Assembly: GCA_016760525.1 (NCBI GenBank)
Contig: JAESUW010000040.1
Span: forward strand, 13,989-58,539
Reading direction: 5' to 3'
Length of the DNA: 44,551 nt
DNA from: Labilibaculum sp.
GTDB taxonomy: Bacteria > Bacteroidota > Bacteroidia > Bacteroidales > Marinifilaceae
A program made the translations under genes and the position numbers. The stretch's first letter is position 1; each line of letters opens with the position of its first letter. Below the pieces are notes generated by a model. It saw nothing but the letters and a program-made list of their open reading frames with translations. It was not told the origin of the DNA and did not search any database. Shown here one piece after another: positions 34,636 through 43,363 of the stretch.

Positions 34636-34932
34636 ATGATGGATCGAGAGCCAAACGAAATAATAAATAGTTTGAAAGGGAAAATTTCAGAGCTTATTTC
34701 GTTGTACCAAAAATCTAAACAAGAAAAAGAATCTTTAATTCTTGAGAAATTGGAACTCATGGAAAAGATTGAAATTCTGAAAAGAGAAAGAGGAGAACTC
34801 GACCATCAATACAATACATTAAAGTTAGCCAAAACATTTACAGCGAATAGTGGAGATTCGCAAGAGGCTAAGGTTAATATTAACCGAATTGTGCGGGAGA
34901 TTGATAAATGTATTGCTCTTTTAAACAGGTAG
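34636..34932 (+). CDS. Small coiled-coil protein upstream of zapA
   Basis: This 98-residue soluble protein is mostly a charged coiled coil (about 5-65, with LIIEKLEL-type heptads such as LILEKLELMEKIEILKRER), followed by a short conserved tail with VNRIVREIDKCIALL. There is no signal peptide. It lies 9 bp before zapA under one promoter. Coiled-coil partners next to ZapA recall ZapB-like division proteins, but the sequence does not prove this. The ATG at 34636 is followed immediately by a second ATG at 34639. Confidence 0.85.
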   Translation: MMDREPNEIINSLKGKISELISLYQKSKQEKESLILEKLELMEKIEILKRERGELDHQYNTLKLAKTFTANSGDSQEAKVNINRIVREIDKCIALLNR

Positions 34933-34941
34933 AATTTGTTT

Positions 34942-35232
34942 ATGGACGAAAAACTTTCAATAAGAGTTAATGTTGCGGATCGGTTTTATCCTTTAAAGAT
35001 AGATCGAAGTCAGGAAGAGGTTATCCGGAAAGCTGCAAAAATGATTAATGAGAAAGTATTGCAATACAAACAACGATATAAAGATAAAGATACTCAGGAT
35101 TTTTTAGCAATGGCCTCATTACAGTATGTAATTAAGGTTATCGAAGCGGAAAATAAAACTGATGTTTCACCGGTTTTTGAAGAGATCGAGGCAATGGAGC
35201 AGGAGTTAAGAGAATTTTTAGATAAAGAGTAG
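34942..35232 (+). CDS. zapA: Cell division protein ZapA
   Basis: This 96-residue cytoplasmic protein binds FtsZ and stabilises the Z ring. It has the family's N-terminal globular head (LSIRVNVADRFYPLKIDRSQE, then VIRKAAKMINEKV) and a helical stalk for oligomerisation (TQDFLAMASLQYVIKVIEAE and the acidic end). A TTG at 34936 would extend it by two residues; ATG at 34942 is the usual start. It follows the coiled-coil gene in one operon and is followed by a probable 6S RNA, as in many bacteria. Confidence 0.92.
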   Translation: MDEKLSIRVNVADRFYPLKIDRSQEEVIRKAAKMINEKVLQYKQRYKDKDTQDFLAMASLQYVIKVIEAENKTDVSPVFEEIEAMEQELREFLDKE

Positions 35233-35257
35233 TTTACATTCCTTTAATTAGGAAAGA

Positions 35258-35386
35258 GTAACCCGCATTATTTCTTAGGCTGATTGAACTGTAATGTTTT
35301 CTAGTCATTTTTCTTGTATCTTATGGTAAGATACAAGAGGACTATTAAATGTTGATGTTGTAAGCCTGAGTGATGGTGCGGGTTAC
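35258..35386 (+). ncRNA. ssrS: Probable 6S RNA
   Basis: Between zapA and rny the sequence folds as one long interrupted hairpin. The closing stem is GTAACCCGCA (35258-35267) with TGCGGGTTAC (35377-35386). A second stem pairs CTTAGGCT with AGCCTGAG. An unpaired central bubble comes next, then TAGTC with GACTA, and a 12-bp apical hairpin (TCTTGTATCTTA / TAAGATACAAGA). This layout, with its large central bubble, and the location after zapA fit 6S RNA, which sequesters RNA polymerase. At about 129 nt it is shorter than E. coli 6S (184 nt), so the true ends may lie outside the stem. Confidence 0.65.
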
Positions 35387-35402
35387 GTTTTATATAATAT
35401 AA

Positions 35403-35410
35403 TAATTTTG
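35403..35410 (+). promoter_or_regulatory. -7 promoter element of rny
   Basis: TAATTTTG lies 17 bp before the rny start codon and after the 6S-like RNA; no clear -33 box is visible. Confidence 0.4.
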
Positions 35411-35427
35411 ACTTAATATTCTATGAT

Positions 35428-36960
35428 ATGATTGAAATAATAATAGGGTCTATTGCGTTTATTGGCGGTGGCGTTATTTCTTACTTTGTTTTGCAAAAAA
35501 CTCTTAAAACTAAGAGTAGCTCAATAATTAGAGATGCGAAATCGGAAGCGGAAGTGATCAGAAAAGATAAGATTCTTCAGGCAAAAGAGAAGTTTTTCCA
35601 ATTAAAGACTGATCACGAAAAGCAAATTAACTCAAGAAATAACAAATTACTTTCTTCTGAAACTAAATTTAGGCAGAGAGAAAATGCTTTAACACAAAGA
35701 ATAGACGAATTTCAGCGTAAGAAAAAAGAAGTTGATGTAGTACGGGAAAATTTGACCGTTCAGATTGATTTGGTAGAAAGAAAATCAGATGAATTGGAAA
35801 AGGCTAAAAAGCAACAAATCGATCAATTAGAAAAAATCTCTGGTTTGTCCGGAGAGGAAGCTAAAACTCAATTGATCGATTCTATGCGTGATGTAGCGAA
35901 AACTGAGGCAATGTCTTACGTGAATGAAATCATGGAAGAAGCCAAAATGACCGCTAACATGGAAGCAAAAAAAGTAGTTGTTAAAACAATTCAACGAGTA
36001 GCAACAGAAACAGCAATTGAAAATTCAGTTACAATTTTCCATATTGAATCGGATGAAATTAAAGGTAGAATTATTGGTAGAGAAGGTAGAAATATTCGTG
36101 CTTTAGAGGCTGCTACCGGTATCGAAATAATTGTAGATGATACTCCTGAGGCTATTGTTCTTTCTGGTTTTGATCCGATAAGACGGGAAATTGCAAGATT
36201 GGCTTTACACCAATTAGTTACCGATGGACGTATTCACCCTGCAAGAATTGAGGAAGTCGTAAATAAGGTTCGTAAGCAGATTGAAGAAGAAATTATAGAA
36301 ACCGGTAAGCGTACTGCAATTGATTTAGGTATTCATGGATTGCATCCTGAATTGATTCGTTTGGTTGGTAAAATGAAGTATCGTTCATCTTACGGACAAA
36401 ATTTATTACAGCATTCAAGAGAAACAGCTAATCTTTGTGCAATTATGGCTACAGAGCTTGGTTTGAATGCAAAAAGAGCAAAACGTGCTGGTCTGTTGCA
36501 TGATATTGGAAAGGTGCCGGATGAAGAGCCTGAGTTGCCACATGCAATTTTAGGTATGAAATTGGCTGAGAAGTATAAAGAGAAGCCGGATATCTGTAAT
36601 GCAATTGGAGCTCACCATGATGAAATTGAAATGACATCAATGATTTCTCCAATTATTCAGGCTTGCGATGCTATTTCTGGTGCACGTCCTGGAGCAAGAC
36701 GAGAAATTGTAGAATCATATATCAAGAGATTGAAAGATCTTGAGAATCTGGCTTTATCTCATCCTGGTGTGCTTAAGACATATGCAATTCAGGCAGGTAG
36801 AGAATTAAGAGTGATAGTTGGCAGCGACAAAGTTTCTGACAAGGAAGCTGAAACATTATCATTAGATATTGCTCAAAAGATTCAGGATGAAATGACCTAC
36901 CCTGGTCAGGTTAAGATTACTGTAATACGTGAAACAAGAGCGATTAATTACGCGAAGTAA
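35428..36960 (+). CDS. rny: Ribonuclease Y
   Basis: This 510-residue membrane-anchored endoribonuclease starts mRNA decay. Domains in order: an N-terminal membrane helix (about 3-22), a long coiled coil (about 30-190), a KH RNA-binding domain (about 200-270, with [20 protein letters not shown] and [10 protein letters not shown]), and an HD hydrolase domain (about 325-420, with the metal-binding LLHDIGKV and GAHHDEIE). All catalytic positions are intact and the length is normal. A strong terminator follows the stop. Confidence 0.97.
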   Translation: MIEIIIGSIAFIGGGVISYFVLQKTLKTKSSSIIRDAKSEAEVIRKDKILQAKEKFFQLKTDHEKQINSRNNKLLSSETKFRQRENALTQRIDEFQRKKKEVDVVRENLTVQIDLVERKSDELEKAKKQQIDQLEKISGLSGEEAKTQLIDSMRDVAKTEAMSYVNEIMEEAKMTANMEAKKVVVKTIQRVATETAIENSVTIFHIESDEIKGRIIGREGRNIRALEAATGIEIIVDDTPEAIVLSGFDPIRREIARLALHQLVTDGRIHPARIEEVVNKVRKQIEEEIIETGKRTAIDLGIHGLHPELIRLVGKMKYRSSYGQNLLQHSRETANLCAIMATELGLNAKRAKRAGLLHDIGKVPDEEPELPHAILGMKLAEKYKEKPDICNAIGAHHDEIEMTSMISPIIQACDAISGARPGARREIVESYIKRLKDLENLALSHPGVLKTYAIQAGRELRVIVGSDKVSDKEAETLSLDIAQKIQDEMTYPGQVKITVIRETRAINYAK

Positions 36961-36977
36961 AAATATAAGTAATGGTG

Positions 36978-37013
36978 AAAGGCTCGTTTCGTAAAGAAAC
37001 GGGCCTTTTTTTT
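36978..37013 (+). terminator. Terminator of rny
   Basis: AAAGGCTCGTTTC (36978-36990) pairs with GAAACGGGCCTTT (36996-37008) with one G-T pair and is followed by T. Its end reaches the stop codon of the convergent SirB1-like gene. Confidence 0.9.
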
Positions 37014-37881
37014 ATAGGGATCGGAATAGATCTTTAAAGTTGGGAATGTAACTCGTCAAATTCAGTTTTTTATACACATTAATTTCATGTTGCACCAGTC
37101 TTTTAATCATGCTTGTGTTGGAAGCTAATTTGTAGAATTGATCTTTGTTTTCAATTTTTTTAGCTGATATAATATGTTGTAAATCTTTCATACCAAATAC
37201 GGCTCCTTTATCTATAGGGTTGATGTAAAATAGAATTGAATCGGAGTTCTTCTTCTTCTTTTTCTTCGATTTAGCAGGTGATTCATCAATATAGCATAGC
37301 AGAACACTGCCTGGAAGATTTATGCCATACACAGGAATATCCAGTTCTTGGGCTATGCCTGCATATATAATTGCAAGAATTATATAATTACCGTGTTTTT
37401 GTGATAAAACAGTTCCAATATCACCATCCCAATTGGTAGGTTGATTCGGAGATAGAGCTTGATAGTTGTATATGTTGTAGAAAAAATGATTTAGAATCTT
37501 AATTTTTTCCAGTGGTGTAAGATTATCACTTATTTCTAACTCTACATCATGTTTTATTTTCAGAATGGTTTTGCGAATTGGATCTGTTAAAAGGTTTGGA
37601 TTACAACTCTTGTTTATCAGAATAGCTCCTTCAATTAAGTTCGGTTTTTCATCGGAACTCCAATTAATAAGTTCACTTTTTACATTATTGAACTGAATTT
37701 TGTTGATTACCATTTCCAATCTTTCCTGAAATAGAGGACTCTTGGATTCTAACCAGGAATCTTCCAGTTGTGGAATGGTACTAACAGGCAACTCTATTAA
37801 TTCTTTTTTAATACGTTTATGAATTTCTTTATCAGGATCGTCTAGTAAGGATAATAGAGCTTCTAATTTATTCTTATTCAT
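37012..37881 (-). CDS. SirB1/transglutaminase-like protein without catalytic residues
   Basis: This 289-residue soluble protein has an N-terminal helical repeat region (about 1-110) and a SirB1-type transglutaminase-like domain (about 120-215). The conserved segment reads QKHGNYIILAIIYAGIAQEL and then IPVYGINLPGSVLLCY. The family's GN-C/P-I-S-L and PGHF positions are GNYIIL and PGSVLL here, so neither a nucleophilic Cys nor the His is present, suggesting a non-enzymatic role. A patch of six consecutive Lys lies near residue 225. The frame continues upstream to a TTG at 37923, but a clear promoter between 37903 and 37933 shows that the start is the ATG at 37881. Confidence 0.82.
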   Translation of the reverse strand: MNKNKLEALLSLLDDPDKEIHKRIKKELIELPVSTIPQLEDSWLESKSPLFQERLEMVINKIQFNNVKSELINWSSDEKPNLIEGAILINKSCNPNLLTDPIRKTILKIKHDVELEISDNLTPLEKIKILNHFFYNIYNYQALSPNQPTNWDGDIGTVLSQKHGNYIILAIIYAGIAQELDIPVYGINLPGSVLLCYIDESPAKSKKKKKKNSDSILFYINPIDKGAVFGMKDLQHIISAKKIENKDQFYKLASNTSMIKRLVQHEINVYKKLNLTSYIPNFKDLFRSL

Positions 37882-37902
37882 AACATTCGCTTTTGTCCTT
37901 GC

Positions 37903-37933
37903 CAAATATAGTAAAACCCGCAAGAAAAAACAA
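37903..37933 (-). promoter_or_regulatory. Promoter of the SirB1-like gene
   Basis: Minus strand: TTG (37931-37933), 20 bp, TATATTTG (37903-37910), a strong match. The start codon is 22 nt downstream of the -7 box. Confidence 0.7.
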
Positions 37934-37945
37934 TCTTGCAGGTTA
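37913..37945 (-). terminator. Terminator of the nucleoside phosphorylase gene, overlapping the next promoter
   Basis: Minus strand: AACC-T-GCAAGA pairs with TCTTGC-G-GGTT across a T-rich loop, followed by a short T run. The -33 box of the next gene's promoter lies inside the loop. Confidence 0.6.
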
Positions 37946-37969
37946 AATCTTTGATTATAAGCATGAAAG

Positions 37970-38845
37970 CTATTTGCTTAGTCGGTTTAAAACGGTTTTA
38001 ATTAGTCTTTTTATTGTTGGTTGGTAGTCTTTACTTGCATCTTTATTAATTCTATTGGCAATTATTGCACAAACAGCAACCGACTCATGTCCTAACATCG
38101 CCGAAAGCCCAAATATAGCAGAACTTTCCATTTCATAATTGGTGATTTTTTCACCTTTGTACTCAAACTTCTCAATTTTATCATTTAAATCAGGATCAAG
38201 AGTCTGAAGGCGAAGAACTCTTCCTTGAGGACCGTAAAATCCGTTAGCAGAGATCGTAACACCTCTGGTCATGTCGCTGCCATCTAAAATATTTATTAGT
38301 TTTTTAGATGCAGAAACCACATATGGAGAAGCTAATTTTTTATCCCAATTCACAAACTTTTTAAATGCTTCCTCAAAATCCAATTCGGATACAGAATCTC
38401 TATTTGCATAAAAATTAAGCATACCATCAAAACCAATGGACTTGTTCGAAAGTAAAAATGAATCTACAAGAATATTTCCTTGAAGTGCTCCGGAAGTTCC
38501 AATTCGAACTAAATTTAATGTTTTGTGTTCTTTTTTTGGAGTTCGCGTTTCCAAATCGATATTTACCAAGGCATCTAATTCGTTAACAACGATATCTATA
38601 TTGTCGGTGCCAATTCCAGTGGAAAGAACAGAAAATCTTTTCCCATTATAACTTCCGGTTTTAGTTACAAATTCGCGATTTGATATCGTGCATTCTACAC
38701 TATCAAAATAACTGGCGACTAATTCAACACGTCCAGGATCACCTACCAAAATAATCGTATCGGCAAGATGCTCTGGTTTAAGGTGTAAGTGAAAAACACT
38801 TCCGTCAGAATTAATGATTAATTCCGATGATTTAATTTTTTCCAT
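37970..38845 (-). CDS. Nucleoside phosphorylase
   Basis: This 291-residue cytoplasmic enzyme of the PNP/UDP family breaks nucleosides into base and ribose 1-phosphate. Motifs: phosphate-binding VGDPGRVE, STGIGTDNIDIVVNEL, LVRIGTSGALQ, and the ribose/base site NYEMESSAIFGLSAMLGHE. The arrangement resembles uridine phosphorylases most, but substrate choice cannot be settled from the sequence. It is a single gene with a hairpin terminator just downstream. Confidence 0.92.
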   Translation of the reverse strand: MEKIKSSELIINSDGSVFHLHLKPEHLADTIILVGDPGRVELVASYFDSVECTISNREFVTKTGSYNGKRFSVLSTGIGTDNIDIVVNELDALVNIDLETRTPKKEHKTLNLVRIGTSGALQGNILVDSFLLSNKSIGFDGMLNFYANRDSVSELDFEEAFKKFVNWDKKLASPYVVSASKKLINILDGSDMTRGVTISANGFYGPQGRVLRLQTLDPDLNDKIEKFEYKGEKITNYEMESSAIFGLSAMLGHESVAVCAIIANRINKDASKDYQPTIKRLIKTVLNRLSK

Positions 38846-39038
38846 AATTTTAAAAATTTACAAGAGCAAAGAGTCGAAAATATGTAAAAAATATCAATAT
38901 ACAAACTAAGTAAATCGTTTATTTTGTTATGTGAGGGGTTTTTCAAATTAACCATTGAAACATTTTCTAAAATCTGATAATATTGTACTATATTTAACAG
39001 AAATTAGAAACGTAATTGAAATAATTAAATACAAAGTC

Positions 39039-39851
39039 ATGAAGAAACAGCCCTATTTTTTAATTGTATTAGGAATTTTTGCAGTTATCCTGATCTTATC
39101 AGGATCAAGTATGTTTGTAACCTTACAGCCAGGTGAAAGAGGTGTTATTTTCCGTAAATTCTCAGGTGGATTAGATAAGGAGAACGTGTTTCAGCCGGGT
39201 TTCCATATTGTTGCTCCTTGGAATAACATGAATATTTATGTTGTTCGAGAGCAAAAGAGTGAAGAAACAATGGATGTTTTAGATAAGAATGGTTTATCTG
39301 TAAATATTGATGTTTCTGTTCGTTTTAATCCTACCTATAATAAAATTGGATTTTTGCACGAGATTTTTGGAAAAGATTACATTCAGCAGTTAGTTGTACC
39401 AGAGGTTCGTTCTTCGGTAAGACAGGTTGCAGGTAGATATACCGCTGAGGAAATTTATTCTACCAAAAGGAAAGAAGTTGAGGATGCAATTATTACCGAA
39501 ACGTCACTTACTCTTAAAAGTAATAATATTCAAATGAAAGCTCTATTGATTCGTTCAATAAATCTACCTTCAAAAATTAAAGCAGCTATTGAAAGCAAAT
39601 TGCAGCAAGAACAAGAGGCATTAGCTTATCAATTTAAGTTAGATAAAGAAAAGAGTGAAGCGGAAAGAAAAAGAATTGCTGCTGATGGAGAGGCTGTTGC
39701 CAATAGAATTATCAATAGTAGTTTAACAACGGCTCTTTTGAGAATGAGAGGTATTGAAGCAACTATCTTACTTTCTGAATCGCCAAATGCAAAAGTTGTG
39801 ATAATTGGAAGTGGAAAAGATGGCATGCCATTAATTCTTGGAAATAATTAA
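39039..39851 (+). CDS. SPFH/prohibitin-family membrane protein
   Basis: This 270-residue protein has one N-terminal membrane helix (about 6-27) and an SPFH domain: LQPGERGVIFRKFSGG, FQPGFHIVAPW, REQKSEETMDVLDKNGLSV and the following strands. A helical, coiled-coil part comes next (SKLQQEQEALAYQFKLDKEK and after), and a short ordered end. Prohibitin-like proteins form large membrane-bound rings and scaffold protein quality control; the exact role here is unknown. An upstream TTG at 38955 is unlikely; the ATG at 39039 starts just before the membrane helix. A TATATTTA box (38989-38996) may be its -7 element. Confidence 0.92.
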   Translation: MKKQPYFLIVLGIFAVILILSGSSMFVTLQPGERGVIFRKFSGGLDKENVFQPGFHIVAPWNNMNIYVVREQKSEETMDVLDKNGLSVNIDVSVRFNPTYNKIGFLHEIFGKDYIQQLVVPEVRSSVRQVAGRYTAEEIYSTKRKEVEDAIITETSLTLKSNNIQMKALLIRSINLPSKIKAAIESKLQQEQEALAYQFKLDKEKSEAERKRIAADGEAVANRIINSSLTTALLRMRGIEATILLSESPNAKVVIIGSGKDGMPLILGNN

Positions 39852-39870
39852 GAAATTTTGATCAGATATT

Positions 39871-39902
39871 AAAACCGCTCGATTCGTCGAGCGGTTTTTT
39901 TT
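39871..39902 (+). terminator. Terminator of the SPFH gene
   Basis: AAAACCGCTCGA and TCGAGCGGTTTT form a perfect 12-bp stem with a TTCG loop, followed by T. Confidence 0.93.
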
Positions 39903-40071
39903 ATGTCCGTTTGCGAACAGCATTGTTCCGTAAACGTTCAGTTTGTTTTGAGAGGAAAATCAGTAAGTGTCTGTATGTTAGTTGATGTTGTGGTGTTGGC
40001 ATAAAATATGATAGGAGACTTGGAGTAAACCACATTGATTATTGCTGAATCCCTAAAAGTTTATTGTCACC

Positions 40072-42501
40072 ATGAAGAGAGTGCTGTTACTAATTTGCCT
40101 GATTGCAATCATATTTGTTTTGCCCGCACATAGTTTAACTCCCAAAAAGGTGTTAACTGCCGTTCGCGTTTTTAAGAAACCTATAATTGACGGAAAACTT
40201 ACTGATGAAGTATGGAAAAACATCCCGATCGCAACCAATTTTATTCAGTATGAGCCATTGAATGGTGAACCATCCAATTTTAAAACTGAGGCGAAATTTA
40301 TTTATACCGATCATTCCATTATTGTTGGTGTGATGATGTACGATAACAATCCTGCTGGAATTCTTAAAGAATTGAGTAAACGGGATGATCTGAATAACAC
40401 TGACTTTTTATCCATACTTATCGATCCTTTTAACAATGGCTTGGATGCTTTTGAATTTATTATTACTCCGGCTGGTGTACAGTGGGACGCTAAAGTAGTT
40501 AAAGGGAATGAAGATTCAAGTTGGAATGCAGTTTGGAACAGTGCAGCCATTATTACTGAAAATGGCTGGAGTACCGAAATGGAAATACCTTACTCCGCAT
40601 TGCGTTTTCCTGCCAAAGAAATTCAGGAGTGGGGAATTAATATCATCCGAAATATACAGAGTGTACGAGAAAAAACGAGCTGGAATTTTATTGATAAAGA
40701 AGAATCTGGCTGGGTAAGTCAGAGTGGTGTGTTGAAAGGAATCGAGAATGTTAATCCTCCGGTTCGCCTGTCGTTTACGCCTTATTTTTCCACTTATTTC
40801 GATAAATCTTCCGATCATTCTTCTGTTGATGTGAATTACCGCGGAGGAATGGATTTAAAATATGGTATCAACGAAAGTTATACTTTAGACATGATGCTGG
40901 TTCCTGATTTTGGACAGGTGCAGTCCGATGATGAAATTCTGAATTTATCACCCTTTGAGGTAAAGTTTGATGAGAACAGACAGTTTTTTACTGAGGCTAC
41001 GGAGTTATTTGATAGGGGAGAGATTTTCTATTCACGAAGAATTGGCGGTCGTCCTGTAAATATGTATGAGATGGAAGATCAGTTAAAAGAGAATGAAGAC
41101 ATCACAGAAAATCCTATCGAAACTAAAATTATTAATGCAACTAAGATTTCTGGAAGGAATGCAAAAGGCTTAGGAATTGGTGTTTTTAATGCGATCACTA
41201 AAAATACCTATGCAGAAGTTACCGATACCCTTACCGGAGATAGCAGGAAGGTAAAGACCCAACCTTTTTCAAATTACAACATGCTGGTGTTCGATCAAAG
41301 TTTGAAAAATGAGTCGTATGTTAGTTTGTTCAATACAAATGTGTACATACCGGAGTTGGACTATATTGCCAATGTAAGTGGAACCGAGTTTGAATTCAGG
41401 AATAAAGAGCGTTCGTATCGTGTAAAAGGAAAGGGAATTGTTTCTTCACGATTCGACAAAGGGGAATCGGATGAAATTGGTCATTATCATGAAGTGGAGT
41501 TCGGAAGAATTAAAGGGAAATTGAATTGGGATTTTTACCACAGAATGATTTCGGATAAATACAATCCTAATGACATGGGGTATTTAAATCGAAACAATGT
41601 GATTAATAATAATTTGAATTTCTACTATAATAATTCAGATCCTAAAGGTTCTGTTCTGGTACGAAATTGGTACATCGAATTGTATCACGAAGCAAGATAT
41701 AAGCCAAGAAGATTTTCGCGATTCACGATTTATTACGGTGGGCAAATGAAATTTAAGAGTCATACGTCAGTTGGGCTTTATGGTAATTTTCGTCCGCTTC
41801 ATCAGTACGATTGGAATGAGCCTCGCATTGATGGATTGAAGCTTAGAAAAGGATCTTCAGCATTTGCCGGAGCATGGATTTCATCAGATTACAGGAAGGC
41901 ATTCGCCATTGACCTTAGAGGTGAGTACGGTAAAAGATTATCCAACGATAATTTACAAGTGTTTGAGATTGAGATTGAACCTCGCTACCGATTTAGTGAT
42001 CGGTTCGTGATGAGTTATGAGTTAGAGTGGGGAAGGAATTTGAATGATTTAGGATATGTTGATGATGAAGAAATAAATGGCAAAACGACAGTTTATATTG
42101 GAGATCGCGACAACTCTTATTTAGAGAATAAATTGTCGGGAAGTTTTATTTTCAACAATAAAAGCTCATTAACAATGAAGATTCGACATTATTGGGCAAA
42201 AGCAAGATACAATAGCTTTCATACTTTGAAGAATAATGGAAGACTTGCTAATACAGATTACAATGAAAATAATGACATCAATTTTAACAGCTTTACTATT
42301 GATATGGTTTACTCGTGGAGATTTGCTCCTGGAAGCGAATTGGCAGTAGTTTGGAAGAACACAATATTTAGCGAAGAGGATAAAATTGCTCATCGATTTG
42401 TGAATAATTTGAAAAATACATTTGACGCAACACAGTTTAACAGTTTGTCTGTTAAAGTGATATATTATATCGACTACATGTCGTTAAAACGAAAAGGTTA
42501 A
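40072..42501 (+). CDS. DUF5916 outer-membrane protein with CBM9-like domain
   Basis: This 809-residue exported protein has a signal peptide (about 1-22). The N-terminal part (about 30-215) is a family 9 carbohydrate-binding-like domain: KKPIIDGKLTDEVWKNIP, YTDHSIIVGVMMYD, LSILIDPFNNGLDAFEF and GWSTEMEIPYSALRFP. The DUF5916 region follows, including LVPDFGQVQSDDEILNLSPF with EVKFDENRQFFTE, and the C-terminal half is full of alternating beta strands ending in a barrel-like pattern (VKVIYYIDYMSLKRKG). Such proteins are common in Bacteroidetes and are thought to be outer-membrane associated; the substrate is unknown. It is transcribed alone and has a terminator. Confidence 0.93.
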   Translation: MKRVLLLICLIAIIFVLPAHSLTPKKVLTAVRVFKKPIIDGKLTDEVWKNIPIATNFIQYEPLNGEPSNFKTEAKFIYTDHSIIVGVMMYDNNPAGILKELSKRDDLNNTDFLSILIDPFNNGLDAFEFIITPAGVQWDAKVVKGNEDSSWNAVWNSAAIITENGWSTEMEIPYSALRFPAKEIQEWGINIIRNIQSVREKTSWNFIDKEESGWVSQSGVLKGIENVNPPVRLSFTPYFSTYFDKSSDHSSVDVNYRGGMDLKYGINESYTLDMMLVPDFGQVQSDDEILNLSPFEVKFDENRQFFTEATELFDRGEIFYSRRIGGRPVNMYEMEDQLKENEDITENPIETKIINATKISGRNAKGLGIGVFNAITKNTYAEVTDTLTGDSRKVKTQPFSNYNMLVFDQSLKNESYVSLFNTNVYIPELDYIANVSGTEFEFRNKERSYRVKGKGIVSSRFDKGESDEIGHYHEVEFGRIKGKLNWDFYHRMISDKYNPNDMGYLNRNNVINNNLNFYYNNSDPKGSVLVRNWYIELYHEARYKPRRFSRFTIYYGGQMKFKSHTSVGLYGNFRPLHQYDWNEPRIDGLKLRKGSSAFAGAWISSDYRKAFAIDLRGEYGKRLSNDNLQVFEIEIEPRYRFSDRFVMSYELEWGRNLNDLGYVDDEEINGKTTVYIGDRDNSYLENKLSGSFIFNNKSSLTMKIRHYWAKARYNSFHTLKNNGRLANTDYNENNDINFNSFTIDMVYSWRFAPGSELAVVWKNTIFSEEDKIAHRFVNNLKNTFDATQFNSLSVKVIYYIDYMSLKRKG

Positions 42502-42634
42502 CAGCCTGCTTAAATTTTGCAAATTTAACTTGTTGCAAAAGCTGATAGAAAATTTGCTTTGTATTACTGGTAATTCTATAGGGCATGTGTATTTTTTTAC
42601 TAGTGTGATTAGTTAGTAGTAAGTAATGATGGTA

Positions 42635-42664
42635 AAAAGCAGCAAACGAAAGTTTGCTGCTTTT
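42635..42664 (+). terminator. Terminator of the DUF5916 gene
   Basis: AAAAGCAGCAAAC and GTTTGCTGCTTTT form a 13-bp perfect stem with a GAAA loop. The 3' arm contains the -33 element of the next promoter. Confidence 0.88.
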
Positions 42665-42683
42665 GTATTTAAGTTTAAATTTG
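42653..42683 (+). promoter_or_regulatory. Promoter of the DUF4293 gene
   Basis: TTTG (42653-42656), 19 bp, TAAATTTG (42676-42683): exact consensus. The start codon is 22 bp past the -7 box. Confidence 0.72.
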
Positions 42684-42704
42684 TAAAAAAAAAATACAAA
42701 TACG

Positions 42705-43166
42705 ATGATACAAAGAATTCAATCTTTATACCTATTAGGGAGTTTTAATTTAATTGCAGTCATGTTCTTTTTTCCTTTGGCGGAATTGGTTGATACATCG
42801 GGTGCAGTGTATGAATTTTTATACCGTGGAATTCCTGCTTTGCAGGAAGGAGAGCCTGCAGTTTTTAATGCCATGCCGGTTGCAATTTTATTAAGCATTA
42901 TTGCCTTAATTAGTTTCATTACAATTTTCTTATACAAGAAAAGAATGTTGCAGATTCGATTAACTATATTTAATATGATTTGTATGATTGGCGCAATGGG
43001 CTTAATTTATTACAGTATTAGCAGTCAGGCAACAGAATTAAATGCCATTCCAACTTATAGCCTGATAAATGCATTTCCTCTAGTTGCATTGGTGTTGTGT
43101 TATTTGGCAATTCGTGAAATTGGTAAAGACGAAGCTTTAATTCGCTCAATGGATCGAATTCGATAA
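42705..43166 (+). CDS. DUF4293 family membrane protein
   Basis: This 153-residue protein has four membrane helices (about 8-26, 60-78, 86-106 and 118-138) and the DUF4293 signature MIQRIQSLYLLG at the start, with a charged C-terminal tail containing GKDEALIRSMDRIR. It is a small inner-membrane protein found across Bacteroidetes, with no known function. A strong promoter lies directly upstream, and a terminator shared with the convergent flavin reductase gene lies downstream. Confidence 0.92.
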   Translation: MIQRIQSLYLLGSFNLIAVMFFFPLAELVDTSGAVYEFLYRGIPALQEGEPAVFNAMPVAILLSIIALISFITIFLYKKRMLQIRLTIFNMICMIGAMGLIYYSISSQATELNAIPTYSLINAFPLVALVLCYLAIREIGKDEALIRSMDRIR

Positions 43167-43181
43167 GCAATCAGAATATAA

Positions 43182-43220
43182 AATAACAAAAAACCGGCCT
43201 TTTTAGCCGGTTTTGTTATT
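43182..43220. terminator. Bidirectional terminator after the DUF4293 gene
   Basis: AAAACCGGC (43190-43198) pairs with GCCGGTTTT (43206-43214), and the symmetry continues into AATAAC/GTTATT flanks. It lies between convergent genes. Confidence 0.85.
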
Positions 43221-43260
43221 TTAATCAGCAACCAATAAACTTCAAATCTTATTTGGTGAA

Positions 43261-43305
43261 TTTCTCCCTTTTTAGGGGAGATACCGACAGGAAGAGGAGT
43301 GTTTT
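43261..43305. repeat. Possible dispersed intergenic repeat
   Basis: TCTCCC and GGGGAGA form a small hairpin, followed by ATACCGACAGGAAGAGG. This resembles short repeats scattered between genes in many Bacteroidetes genomes. A tandem pair of TTTCAAGAC units (43342-43360) follows, before the end of the flavin reductase gene. Confidence 0.4.
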
Positions 43306-43363
43306 GGTCTCAAATCTCACTTCTCTTTTGCCTTATCGACTTTTCAAGACCTTTCAAGACTTT

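Noticed and set aside
37882-37923. N-terminal extension of the SirB1-like gene from a TTG
   Set aside because: It would begin upstream of the -7 box of a strong promoter (37903-37933), so it would not be transcribed from it.
38955-39038. N-terminal extension of the SPFH gene from a TTG
   Set aside because: The extra 28 residues are not family-like and the ATG at 39039 directly precedes the membrane helix.
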